From NCBI RefSeq assembly GCF_030268065.1, contig NZ_BSDD01000002.1, positions 310,001 through 374,000 of the forward strand: DNA of 64,000 nt, in the 5' to 3' direction. Position 1 is the stretch's first letter. Each line of letters opens with the position of its first letter. The position numbers were made by a program, and so were the translations under genes. This document shows positions 54,652-63,818 of the stretch, in pieces. The DNA comes from Geothrix rubra. GTDB taxonomy: Bacteria > Acidobacteriota > Holophagae > Holophagales > Holophagaceae. The notes beneath the pieces were generated by a model. The model searched no databases. It saw only the letters and a list, made by a program, of their open reading frames with translations, and was not told where the DNA came from.

Positions 54652-55731
54652 ATGAAGCACCCCTTCCTCATCCTTTCTCCCCTCTGCCTGATCCTTGCCT
54701 GCGGGAATCACCGACAGGCTCCCAGCATCGTCAAGGCCAACATCAAGGTGGCCCAGCCCATGCGCGTCCAGGAGCTGGAACGCGTCGGCGTCAGTGGCAC
54801 CCTGATCCCCCAGGGGGCATCCTCCACGGTGGCCTTCCAGGTGCCGGGCCGGGCCGTCAAGGTCATGCACCGGGAAGGAGACCCCGTGCGCCAGGGTCAG
54901 GTCCTGGCGGAACTCGATGCCGTGAATCTCACGCATGCCCTCGAGGCTGCCCATGCCCAGGTGGAAGCCGCCCGGGCCGGGGCCAACCAGGCCGACCAGG
55001 AATTCCGCCGGATGAAGCAGTTGTTCGACAGCCAGAGCCTGGCGCCGAACGATTTCGCCAAGTTCACCGCGGCCCGCGACGCCTCCCGTGAGCAGCTTCA
55101 GCAGGCGATCGCGGGGGAGGGTGTGGCCCGGAAGAACCTGGCGGAGTCCAGGCTGGTGGCCCCCATCAACGGGTTCGTGGTCCGCCGCCTGGTGGAGCCC
55201 GGCGTGACGGTTGGCGCCGGCCAGCCCGTCTTCGAGATTGCCGCCCTGGACCCCATCGAGGTGAACGTGGGTGTGCCCGAGACCGACGTGAACCTGGTCA
55301 AGGCGGGCCAGTCGGCCGTGATCACGGTTCCAGCGCTGCCTGGCCGGACGTTCCAGGGCACGGTGAAGCTGGTGAATGTCTCCGCTGACCCGGCGACACG
55401 CACCTACATGACACGCATCACCGTGCCGAACCGCGACCGGGAACTCAAGGCGGGCATGGTGGCGGAGGTGTCGATCACCGGCACCCGGAAGCTGGACATG
55501 CTCCTCCTGCCCATCGAAGCCATCGTCCGCGATTCCCAGGGGGCCACCCAGGTCTTCCAGTACTTCCCTGACCAGCACCGCGTCTACACCAAGCGCGTGG
55601 AGGTGGGGGCGGTGTACGGGCGCAGCATCCAGGTGCGTTCGGGCCTCTCGGGAAATGAGTCCATCGTGATCGCCGGCCAGAACGCCCTGCGGAACGGCAT
55701 GAGCGCCGATCCCGTCCAGGAAGGGAAGTAG
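54652..55731 (+). CDS. RND efflux periplasmic adaptor (membrane-fusion protein)
   Basis: The protein has 359 residues. The signal peptide ends in a lipobox (LCLILACGN), so it is a lipid-anchored adaptor. A biotinyl-lipoyl half-motif is seen in FQVPGRAVKVMHREGDPVRQGQVLAELDA, with its partner in ESRLVAPINGFVVRRLVEPGVTVGAGQPVFEIA. An alpha-helical hairpin lies between (AALEAAHAQVEAARAGANQADQEF; part quoted). Beta-barrel and membrane-proximal domains follow. It joins the inner-membrane pump to the outer-membrane duct. AGGAG is upstream of ATG. Confidence 0.94.
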   Translation: MKHPFLILSPLCLILACGNHRQAPSIVKANIKVAQPMRVQELERVGVSGTLIPQGASSTVAFQVPGRAVKVMHREGDPVRQGQVLAELDAVNLTHALEAAHAQVEAARAGANQADQEFRRMKQLFDSQSLAPNDFAKFTAARDASREQLQQAIAGEGVARKNLAESRLVAPINGFVVRRLVEPGVTVGAGQPVFEIAALDPIEVNVGVPETDVNLVKAGQSAVITVPALPGRTFQGTVKLVNVSADPATRTYMTRITVPNRDRELKAGMVAEVSITGTRKLDMLLLPIEAIVRDSQGATQVFQYFPDQHRVYTKRVEVGAVYGRSIQVRSGLSGNESIVIAGQNALRNGMSADPVQEGK

Positions 55732-55733
55732 AC

Positions 55734-58700
55734 ATGAACAAAGCCATCAAAGCCTTCCTCCGCTACCCGACCATCACGGCCGTGCTCGTCATCATGGCGG
55801 TCGCGATGGGAATCCACGCCCTGCTGGGCATGCCCCGCACGGAGGATCCCACCATCACCATCCGGACCGGCATCGTCGCGGCGATGTACCCCGGCGCCAC
55901 CTCGGAACAGGTCGAGAAGCAGGTCACCAAGACCCTGGAGTCCCACATCTTCAAATTCCAGGAGGTGCGCAAGGAGAAGACCTATTCCACCAGCCGGCCT
56001 GGTCTCGCGATCATCAACGTCGAGCTCGAGAAGAACGTCAAGAACCCGGATGTCTTCTGGGCAAAGCTTCGCCATGAAATGAACGTGGTGAGGGCCACGG
56101 AGCTCCCGAGGGAGGTGATGGGCCCGGTCGTGGATTCGGATTTCGGCGACACCGTGGCGATGCTCATCACCGTGAGCGGAGAGCACTACGGCTACCGGGA
56201 ACTGCGCGACTACGTGGACCAGATCCAGGATGCCCTCCGCACCGTCCCGGAAGTCGGGAAGATCGCGGTCTACGGCCGGCAGAACGAACAGATCTGGGTG
56301 ACCAGCGATCTGGAGCGGATGAGCCAGTATTTCACCGATCCGCGCATGGTCATGGCGGCGCTCAACCAGCGGAATGAGGTCCAGAGCGCCGGAAGCGCAC
56401 GCACCGACAACGAGATCATCCCCCTCCATACGACGGGCTCCTTCAACACCGAGGACCAGATCAAGAAGGTGATGGTCGGCATGTCCCCGACCGGGCAGCC
56501 GATCTATATCGGCGATTTCGCCCAGGTGGAGCGGCGCTACCAGGATCCGGAATTCATGGTGCGCTATGACGGCAAGCCAGCCCTCATGGTTTCCGTGGAG
56601 ATGCAGAAGGGCCACAACATCGTCGAGATGGGCGACAAGGTCACCGAGGTGCTCAACCGCCTCAAGCTCCAGCTCCCTCCGGATCTCCATCTGGACTACG
56701 TGGCGAACCAGCCCAAGGTGGTTGAAGAGCGAATCGCCGGCCTGGGCCACGAGTTCGTCATCGCCATCGGATGCGTGATCCTGGTGACGCTCCTCCTGCT
56801 GCCCATGCGGGTGTCGCTCATCGCAGCCCTGGCGATCCCCACCACCATGCTGACGACCATTGCCGTCATGAACGCCATCGGCATCCAGCTCCATCAGGTC
56901 TCCATCGCAGCCCTCATCGTGGTGCTGGGCATCGTCGTGGACGACGCCATCGTCATCGCGGACAACTACGTCGAGCTGCTGGACCACAAGGTCCCGCGTC
57001 CGGAAGCCGCCTGGCGCTCTGCAACGGAAGTCCTCGTCCCTGTGCTGGCCGCGACCCTCACGATCATCGCGTCCTTCCTGCCGCTGGTCATCATCTCCGG
57101 CAGCGCGGGGGAGTTCATTCTCGCCCTGCCCATCACCGTGGCGGTGGCCCTCTCTGTCTCGTTCCTTGTGGCGGTCTTCATCACCCCGCTCCTCTGCCGG
57201 ACGTTCATCCACAAGGGCCTGCACGACCATGAGGCGGACCCCAAGGAGCAGGCGAAGAAGTTCAATGCCCTGGATCTTCTCCAGGATGCCTACAAGAAGG
57301 CCATCACCTACTTCATGGCCCATCCGTCCCTGGCCGTCGGGCTGGGTGTCGCTGGGGTCGTCCTGGGGGCCTTCCTCTTCCGGTTCGTCCCCCAGCAGTT
57401 CTTCCCCAGTGCCGAACGCAACCAGTTCGTCGTGGACCTCTGGATGCCCCAGGGAACCCGCATCGAGGCCACGGACGGCGTCATGAAGCGCATCGAGAAC
57501 GAGCTGCTCCACGACAAGGAGGTCACCCACCTGGCCGCCTTCGTCGGGCAGAGCTCCCCTCGGTTCTACTACAACGTGAATCCCCAGCAGCCCGATCCCG
57601 CCTACGGCCAGTTCATCGTGAACACGGTGGATGAGAAGGCCACGCCGGCCCTGGTGGCGGACCTCCGCGTGCGCCTGGCCCGCCTGGTGCCCGAAGGCAT
57701 GGTGCTCGTGCAGGAGCTTCAGCAGGGCGCCGTGCAGGAGGCACCCATCGAGTTCCGGATCTCCGGGGATGACGAGGCGAAGCTGAAGTCCATCGGTGGG
57801 CAGATCGAGGACATCCTCCACACGGACCCCCGGGCCCAGTTCATCCACACCGACTACCGGAACGATTCCCCGATGCTGAACGTCAACCTCAATACTGAAC
57901 TGGCGAATCGCCTGGGCATCACCCACATGGGCGTGTCGAACCTCCTCAATGGCGCCTTCGACGGCGCGCCTGTGAGCACCTTCTGGGAGGGCGATCGGGC
58001 CGTCAACATCGTGCTCAGGGTCGACCCAGCCCACCGTGCCTCCTTCCAGGATGTGCGGGACACCTACGTGGGGTCCTCCATCGCGAGCGAGAAGGTGCCC
58101 CTGCGGGCCGTCGCGGACCTCGCTCCCGCGTGGCAAACCAGCCGCATCGTGCGCCGGAATGGGGTGCCTACGCTGACGGTCCGCTGCCTGGCGGCGCCGG
58201 GGACCTATGCCTCCGCCATCCTCAAGGACGCCCTGCCGAAGGTGAAGGCCCTCGGGCTTCCTGCCGGCTACCGGCTCGAACTGGGAGGCGAGATCGCCAA
58301 CCAGAACGAGACGCAGCCCGAGATGGTGGTGGCCCTCGGCATCAGCCTCCTGGCCATCTTCTTCATCCTCATGATCCAGTTCCGGAACCTGCTGGAACCC
58401 CTGGTCGTCATGGCCTCCATCCCGCTTTCGCTGTTCGGGGTGGTCCTGGGGCTCCTCGTCACCCGCAACTCCTTCGGGTTCACGGCCTTCATGGGCATGA
58501 TCAGCCTCTGCGGCATCGTGGTCCGGAACGCGATCATCCTCATCGACTACATCAAGGAGAAGCTGCACGAGGGGATTCCCCTTGTGGAGGCCGCCACCCT
58601 CGCGGGTGAACGCAGGTTGCGTCCCATCTTTCTCACCACCATGGCGGCGGCTGTGGGCGTGACACCCATGATCCTCTCGGGTTCGAAGATGTGGAGCCCC

Positions 58701-60161
58701 CTGGCCAGTGTCCTTGCGGTCGGCCTGATCTTCTCCATGTTCTTCACGCTCCTGGTGGTCCCCGTCATCTACGTGCTGGTGTTCCGGCCCCGGAAGAAGG
58801 CGGGCCCTGGCCTCGGGGTGGCGTCCATCCTTCCCCTGGTGGTCCTGGCCCTGGCCTTCGCCAGCCCGCTGTCGGCGGCGACGCCGGAGGCCCGGCACCT
58901 GACCCTAGAGGAAGCCGTGGCCAGCGCGCTCGACCACAGTTCGGGAGTCCGCATCGCCCGGGCCAAGGTCGAGGAGGCTGAAGGGAAGAAGCGCACGGCG
59001 CGAGCCGACTATTTCCCCCAGCTTTCCATGGACGCCACCTGGTTGAAGCGCAATGACCAGCCTTTCATGACCATTCCGGCGGGTTCGCTTGGAACCGTAC
59101 CCGGCCTGGGCCCCTTCCCAACGCAGGACGCCAGCCTGGGCCAGGGAAAGACCCACCTGTTCCTCCAGAACCTCACCTTGAGTCAGCCCCTCACCCAGCT
59201 CTTCAAGATCCACCACGGGAACGAGGTCGCTTCCGCCGAAGAGCGGGTTGCCAAGGCTGAATTGCGGAAGATGGAGGCCGAGATCGCCTACCGAACGCGC
59301 CAGGCCTACTTCGGGCTGTTGATCGCCCAGGCTCAGATCACGGCGGCCCAAGAGGGCGTGACCGCAGCTGAACAGCAGGATCTGGATGCCAGGGAGGCGG
59401 TGAAGGCCGGCAATGCCCTGAAGGTGCTGCAGACCGGAAGCCGAGCGAAGCTCCTGCAGAACCGGGCCAAGCTGAATGCCGCCCAGGCCTCCGCCGCCGA
59501 TCTCGCCTCGGAGCTCAACGACCTGATGGGGGAGCCCCTTCAGACCCCCCTCGACCTTGCACCGGTATCGCCGGACCCGAGGCCCCTTCCGTCGCGGGAG
59601 GCGATGTTGGACCAAGTCCGTCAGTCCAACCCCGACATGGCGGTCGCGAAGGCCACGCTGGAAAAGAGCCGCAGTGCCCTCAAGGCTGGGAAATCGGACT
59701 ACATCCCCGAACTGGGTGCCTTCGTCCGCCAGACCCACCAGGATGGACTCCCCTTCGTCCAGGCCAATTCCACCTCCTACGGGCTTTCCTTGAGCTGGAA
59801 CATCCTGGATTGGGGCAAACGATCTGGCGTGGTCCACCAACGGGCCGCCCTGGTGAACGCAGCCACCTACGACTACGAGCGGATCCGCAACCGGGCCGAA
59901 ATGGATCTCGACAGGCTGCTTCGCAAACTGGATACCGACCGCCTTCAGGTCGAGGCCGCCGAGGAGGCCCACGCCATGAATGCCGAGAAGGCGCGTCTGG
60001 CTGGCAATCAGTTCGGGTCTGGGCTCATTCCCGCTTCCAAGAAGCTGGAAGCGGACGCGGAGGCCAGGGCTTCCGAGGCCGATCTTCTGGCCGCCCGCCT
60101 GGGGCTTGATCTCACCCGTGCCGAGCTCGATCGGCTTCTCGGAGGGGGGCTGGTTCCATGA
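55734..60161 (+). CDS. RND efflux permease fused to a TolC-like outer-membrane protein
   Basis: The protein has 1475 residues. Residues 1-1023 are a complete RND permease: TM1 near LVIMAVAMGIHALLG, periplasmic loops, TM4 with the proton-relay Asp pair in GIVVDDAIVIADN, a second loop set, and a last helix ending VVPVIYVLVFRPRKK. Residues about 1024-1050 look like a signal peptide (RPRKK, then SILPLVVLALAFASPLSA). Residues about 1050-1475 are a full TolC-family protein with its two repeats: LEEAVASALDHSSGVRIARAKVEEAE and AMLDQVRQSNPDMAVAKATLEKS. No stop or overlapping start separates them. It begins 2 bp after the adaptor stop. Confidence 0.93.
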   Translation: MNKAIKAFLRYPTITAVLVIMAVAMGIHALLGMPRTEDPTITIRTGIVAAMYPGATSEQVEKQVTKTLESHIFKFQEVRKEKTYSTSRPGLAIINVELEKNVKNPDVFWAKLRHEMNVVRATELPREVMGPVVDSDFGDTVAMLITVSGEHYGYRELRDYVDQIQDALRTVPEVGKIAVYGRQNEQIWVTSDLERMSQYFTDPRMVMAALNQRNEVQSAGSARTDNEIIPLHTTGSFNTEDQIKKVMVGMSPTGQPIYIGDFAQVERRYQDPEFMVRYDGKPALMVSVEMQKGHNIVEMGDKVTEVLNRLKLQLPPDLHLDYVANQPKVVEERIAGLGHEFVIAIGCVILVTLLLLPMRVSLIAALAIPTTMLTTIAVMNAIGIQLHQVSIAALIVVLGIVVDDAIVIADNYVELLDHKVPRPEAAWRSATEVLVPVLAATLTIIASFLPLVIISGSAGEFILALPITVAVALSVSFLVAVFITPLLCRTFIHKGLHDHEADPKEQAKKFNALDLLQDAYKKAITYFMAHPSLAVGLGVAGVVLGAFLFRFVPQQFFPSAERNQFVVDLWMPQGTRIEATDGVMKRIENELLHDKEVTHLAAFVGQSSPRFYYNVNPQQPDPAYGQFIVNTVDEKATPALVADLRVRLARLVPEGMVLVQELQQGAVQEAPIEFRISGDDEAKLKSIGGQIEDILHTDPRAQFIHTDYRNDSPMLNVNLNTELANRLGITHMGVSNLLNGAFDGAPVSTFWEGDRAVNIVLRVDPAHRASFQDVRDTYVGSSIASEKVPLRAVADLAPAWQTSRIVRRNGVPTLTVRCLAAPGTYASAILKDALPKVKALGLPAGYRLELGGEIANQNETQPEMVVALGISLLAIFFILMIQFRNLLEPLVVMASIPLSLFGVVLGLLVTRNSFGFTAFMGMISLCGIVVRNAIILIDYIKEKLHEGIPLVEAATLAGERRLRPIFLTTMAAAVGVTPMILSGSKMWSPLASVLAVGLIFSMFFTLLVVPVIYVLVFRPRKKAGPGLGVASILPLVVLALAFASPLSAATPEARHLTLEEAVASALDHSSGVRIARAKVEEAEGKKRTARADYFPQLSMDATWLKRNDQPFMTIPAGSLGTVPGLGPFPTQDASLGQGKTHLFLQNLTLSQPLTQLFKIHHGNEVASAEERVAKAELRKMEAEIAYRTRQAYFGLLIAQAQITAAQEGVTAAEQQDLDAREAVKAGNALKVLQTGSRAKLLQNRAKLNAAQASAADLASELNDLMGEPLQTPLDLAPVSPDPRPLPSREAMLDQVRQSNPDMAVAKATLEKSRSALKAGKSDYIPELGAFVRQTHQDGLPFVQANSTSYGLSLSWNILDWGKRSGVVHQRAALVNAATYDYERIRNRAEMDLDRLLRKLDTDRLQVEAAEEAHAMNAEKARLAGNQFGSGLIPASKKLEADAEARASEADLLAARLGLDLTRAELDRLLGGGLVP

Positions 60162-60892
60162 CCGAATCCAGAGACGACCGGGAATTGTCCTTGCTGACCC
60201 CGAATTCACGCCTGCTCCTCCTCAAGGCAGCCATCCGGATCTTCGCCGAGAAGGGGTTCGAGGGGGCCTCGATCCGGGAGATCGCCGAAACGGCGGGAGT
60301 CAACAGCAGCCTCATCTCCTTCCACTTCGGAGGCAAGGCGGGCCTGCATGCCGCGGCCCTCCACTTCGCGGCCCGGATGGCGAAACACACGGCCAAGACC
60401 ATGCCCATGCCGCCCTTGCCCGTGGGGCCGTTCGCGGGCAAGTCCGCGGTGATCCGACAAGCGGTCACGGCCCTTCGGGCCTATATCCGGGAATTCATCC
60501 GGATGAGTATCCGCCTGAATCCGAGCCTCCCCGCCGAGAAGGATCCCGAGCTTGAACGAGCTGTCCTTGTGCTCATCGCCAAGTCCATGATCTACCCCTC
60601 GGAAGCGTCCATGGGCAGCCTCCTGGAGGCGATTCAGCCCCACATCGACTACCTGCATCGATGCCTTCACGTCCTCCGATCCGACCTGGATCACGATGGG
60701 AGGGTCCGGATGGGGATGAGCATTCACGCGCAGCTCCTGTTCTTCCTCTGCCACCAGGACATCCTTGCTCGCCTGTTGAACGAGCCTCCCTGCCACGAGG
60801 ACGACCTGGCCCGCCTGGTGACCCACTTCCTCAAATTCAATCTGAATGGGCTGGGAATCCCGGACGAGTACCTCGAGCTCGAGTCGCCCTGA
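60158..60892 (+). CDS. TetR-family transcriptional regulator
   Basis: The protein has 244 residues. The HTH region is LLLKAAIRIFAEKGFEGASIREIAETAGVNSSLISFHFGGKAGL, with the classic turn SLISFHFGGK. The ligand domain is helical with a hydrophobic pocket and a C-terminal tail. ATG 60158 overlaps the pump stop (ATGA), so it is translated with the efflux genes. It probably represses the operon in the absence of a substrate. Its site is not evident; the promoter B region is a candidate. Confidence 0.93.
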   Translation: MTESRDDRELSLLTPNSRLLLLKAAIRIFAEKGFEGASIREIAETAGVNSSLISFHFGGKAGLHAAALHFAARMAKHTAKTMPMPPLPVGPFAGKSAVIRQAVTALRAYIREFIRMSIRLNPSLPAEKDPELERAVLVLIAKSMIYPSEASMGSLLEAIQPHIDYLHRCLHVLRSDLDHDGRVRMGMSIHAQLLFFLCHQDILARLLNEPPCHEDDLARLVTHFLKFNLNGLGIPDEYLELESP

Positions 60893-61057
60893 GCTGGAGA
60901 CGTCCACTCCCCCGAATAAAGCGATCACTGGCTGACCAGCACCTTCGGCATACCCAACCTGCCACGGCCTAGCTGAAACGTTTCGTCCCCTTCCGATCCC
61001 GCGATCGGATTCCACCCCCATCCCGATTCGGGATGGCTACTCACCAAGGAGAGAAGC

Positions 61058-61645
61058 ATGCGAAAAATCCACCACCTGGCCCTCGGCCTGTCGACGCTTG
61101 CACTCAGCGGCGTCTCCCTATCCGCCCAGCAGTACAGCTTCGGCGGGCAGGTTTCTGCGGCCATTCCAACGGGTCCCCTGGCCAGCAAGGATTGGCAGGA
61201 CGGAAAGCCCGGTGCGGGCGTCGGCGTCCACATGGTCATCGACCTGCAGGGCGGCCATGCCCTCGTGCCCCGGCTGGATTACACCCGCTTCAAGAAGTCG
61301 GAGTCCGGGGTGGACCGCAAGGTCCAGACCTACCAGTTCGGCGTCGACTACAACTACTTCCTCAGCGGGAAGGTGAACATGGGCCCCTACCTTGGCGCCG
61401 GCATTGGCTTCGGTAGAGCCAAATACGAGCTCACCGGCTTCGGCTACTCCTCCAAGGACACCGCCAGTGACGCCTACGGAGCCGTCGAGGGCGGCTGGAT
61501 GTTCACCAGGAACCTGGGCGCCGAACTCCGCTACACCTGGAGCCCCTACAAGCCCGAAATGGCCGATTTCACGCCTCGTGGTTACACCGGCAATCCTACG
61601 GTGAACGCACCTGGCCTCAATGCGAGCTTCATCTTCCGGTTCTGA
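61058..61645 (+). CDS. Small outer-membrane beta-barrel protein (OmpW/opacity type)
   Basis: The protein has 195 residues. The signal peptide ends at GVSLSAQ. Alternating amphipathic strands follow, as in eight-stranded porins (YSFGGQVSAAIPTG, ALVPRLDYTRFK, YQFGVDYNYFLSGK, GPYLGAGIGFGRAKYE, LGAELRYTWSPY), ending in Phe (SFIFRF). A strong hairpin follows the stop. The ligand is unknown. It is preceded by GAGAAG. It is separate from the efflux operon but may share its function by location. Confidence 0.85.
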   Translation: MRKIHHLALGLSTLALSGVSLSAQQYSFGGQVSAAIPTGPLASKDWQDGKPGAGVGVHMVIDLQGGHALVPRLDYTRFKKSESGVDRKVQTYQFGVDYNYFLSGKVNMGPYLGAGIGFGRAKYELTGFGYSSKDTASDAYGAVEGGWMFTRNLGAELRYTWSPYKPEMADFTPRGYTGNPTVNAPGLNASFIFRF

Positions 61646-61703
61646 ACGGGGGATTCCCTTGGGCGGCGGCTGACCAACCGCCTCGTCTCGGGATCGTGGT
61701 ACT

Positions 61704-61741
61704 GCCAGGAGGGAATCGATCGAAGGATCGTCCCTCCTGGC
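61704..61741 (+). terminator. Hairpin terminator after the beta-barrel gene
   Basis: GCCAGGAGGGA / TCCCTCCTGGC with an inner CGATC / GATCG stem around GAAG. Confidence 0.8.
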
Positions 61742-61849
61742 GGCTACCCGACACCTGGCCAGGGGATCCCTCGCTGTCCATGGCCACCCTTGAGGGTCTG
61801 ATCCGTCCTGCGGAATGTCAGTGCCCTCCAACCTCTGGGATATGCTGAC

Positions 61850-62614
61850 ATGACCTTTCGAACTGACGTGAGCGAGGGGATTCCGGTCGCGGTTGAGCGC
61901 GGACCACACACGGTGATTCGGTCCATGGCTGCGTCCGCCCACGAACTGAAGAGCCTGCTCACCGGGATCCTCCTGCTTGCAGAACAAATCACCTTGGAAT
62001 CCCCGTGCCCCGAAGGCGGAAATGGGCACCTGGCTCATCGAATCATCGAAGGAGGCCAGCAGATGCAAAAGTGCATCAACGGCCTCCTGCAATCCGCCGC
62101 ATCCGGCTTTCGTCAGGTTCCCGTCCTACGCACCCGGTGCAACCTTTCCACCGTCCTTCGAGAGGTGGTCAAGTCCAACTGGGACTATGCCATGAGCAAG
62201 GACATCCGCCTTCGTTACCCAAATCTCGAGTCGAAGGAGTGCTGGGGTCATCTCAACGAAGAATGCCTTCGCATGGCCGTAGATAACCTGGTCAACAATG
62301 CCATCAAGTTCTCCCCTTCCGGGACGGAAATCCAGGTTCGCCTCGTTCCACATCTGCGCCACGGATTCCCCCATGCCCTGATCCAGGTGAAGGATCAAGG
62401 CCCCGGCCTGACGGCGGACGACATGGCCAGAGCCTTCGGTCCATTCCAGACCCTATCTGCCAGGCCGACAGGGAACGAATCAAGCTCGGGTCTGGGTCTC
62501 TCGATCGTACGAGAGACCGTGGAACAACTCGGGGGCAGGACCTGGATCGAGAGCAGGCACGGTCAAGGGACCACCGTTTGCCTCGACCTTCCGTTGGAGG
62601 TTCCCATTCCCTAG
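61850..62614 (+). CDS. Soluble histidine kinase without sensor domain
   Basis: The protein has 254 residues. The HisKA-type helix has the phospho-acceptor in SMAASAHELKSLLTGI. HATPase boxes: N-box VDNLVNNAIKFSPSG, G1 VKDQGPGLT, F-box FGPFQTLSARP, G2 SSGLGLSIVRETV. No transmembrane segment, PAS, GAF or receiver domain is present, and no response-regulator gene is adjacent. It probably acts with another protein that supplies sensing. The ATG has no strong Shine-Dalgarno. Confidence 0.87.
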   Translation: MTFRTDVSEGIPVAVERGPHTVIRSMAASAHELKSLLTGILLLAEQITLESPCPEGGNGHLAHRIIEGGQQMQKCINGLLQSAASGFRQVPVLRTRCNLSTVLREVVKSNWDYAMSKDIRLRYPNLESKECWGHLNEECLRMAVDNLVNNAIKFSPSGTEIQVRLVPHLRHGFPHALIQVKDQGPGLTADDMARAFGPFQTLSARPTGNESSSGLGLSIVRETVEQLGGRTWIESRHGQGTTVCLDLPLEVPIP

Positions 62615-62717
62615 CCTGGACTTCCTGGACCTGGATAAAAAGTCGACCCGGGGTGGACAAAGCCGCTCCATTGCTCCATTGTGCAGGACAATCTCATTGC
62701 GTTCAGGCCGGCGGACT

Positions 62718-63818
62718 ATGGAACAACCATCTCCAGGCGCCCTCCCTACCGTCCACACCACGGTTTCTGAATTCCGCTTCAAGGAGTACGAGCGGCTCAG
62801 CCTCACTCTGTCCCTGATCATCACCTGTCTGGGCCCCCTCCTCACGTTTGTTCAGGACCTTCTTCTCAACCCCCATCTGGCGGGCTTGTCCCTTCGCATT
62901 GGGCTTTGTTCGATGGGAATTCTGGGCCTCTATCCCCTGGCCCTCGGACTCGCGTTGTCCCGCCGGCTGATTCAGGCCATCGCAATCCTGAGCCCCTCGA
63001 TCGTGGTGTGCATGGATCTGCTCTTGAGGGCCGATCAACCCGGGGATGTCACCAGATCCATCGTGCTGCTCCTCTATCTGATCGCCTATGCGCGGATTCT
63101 CGCCCTGCCTTTCGGGCTTCCGGTGACCATCTCCAGCATCGCCATGCTCCTCCTGATTCCACTCGCACTGATGGTCTCAGGGCTTCTTCCAGGCTTGTCC
63201 GCGGTCCGGATCCTGATTCCCCTCATTCCCATGGCCTTGATGATGTTCCTCCTGGAACTGCTCCTGACCCGGAACCTCCACGAGACCCATCGGCAGCGGA
63301 AGCAGCTTGAGGACATGGCCATCCAGGACCCGTTGACTGGCCTCAACAATCGCCGTTATTTCGTGCTGTCGGCCTCCGAACATCTCAGAATCGCCGCTCG
63401 AAGCGGGCGTCCTCTCTGCATCCTCATGGTCGATCTCGACCATTTCAAGCGGATCAACGACACTTTCGGGCACGCGACCGGGGACCAGGTGATTCGCCTT
63501 ACCTCCGACGTGCTCCGTCATGAACTTCGCGCTTCGGATGTCCTGGCCAGGTTCGGGGGGGAGGAATTCATCGCCTGTCTTCCCGATACGGAACAAGCGG
63601 CCGCGATGGTGGCCGCCGAGCGGATCAGGTCGAACCTGGAGAAGTCTGCCCTGCAAGGCCCTCAGGGGGCGGATTCCATCCTGCGAGTGACGGCCAGCAT
63701 CGGGATCGCCGCTGCCGGTGCTGGCACTGACACGCTGGAGATGCTGATTGAGAGGGCTGACAGGGCCCTTTATGAATCGAAAAGGGGCGGGCGGAACCGG
63801 GTCACATGCGCAGCCTAG
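62718..63818 (+). CDS. Membrane diguanylate cyclase (GGDEF)
   Basis: The protein has 366 residues from ATG 62718 (TTG 62679 is an alternative). Five or six helices lie at about 25-195 (LTLSLIITCLGPLLTFVQDL, GILGLYPLALGLAL, IAILSPSIVVCMDLLL, LPVTISSIAMLLLIPLALMV, ILIPLIPMALMMFLLELLL). The GGDEF domain (about 205-360) begins DPLTGLNNRRYF, has the active-site loop RFGGEEF, and ILMVDLDHFKRINDTFGHATGDQV. It makes cyclic di-GMP from two GTP. There is no obvious inhibitory R-x-x-D site at the usual place: five residues upstream of GGEEF the sequence is DVLAR. Confidence 0.93.
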   Translation: MEQPSPGALPTVHTTVSEFRFKEYERLSLTLSLIITCLGPLLTFVQDLLLNPHLAGLSLRIGLCSMGILGLYPLALGLALSRRLIQAIAILSPSIVVCMDLLLRADQPGDVTRSIVLLLYLIAYARILALPFGLPVTISSIAMLLLIPLALMVSGLLPGLSAVRILIPLIPMALMMFLLELLLTRNLHETHRQRKQLEDMAIQDPLTGLNNRRYFVLSASEHLRIAARSGRPLCILMVDLDHFKRINDTFGHATGDQVIRLTSDVLRHELRASDVLARFGGEEFIACLPDTEQAAAMVAAERIRSNLEKSALQGPQGADSILRVTASIGIAAAGAGTDTLEMLIERADRALYESKRGGRNRVTCAA

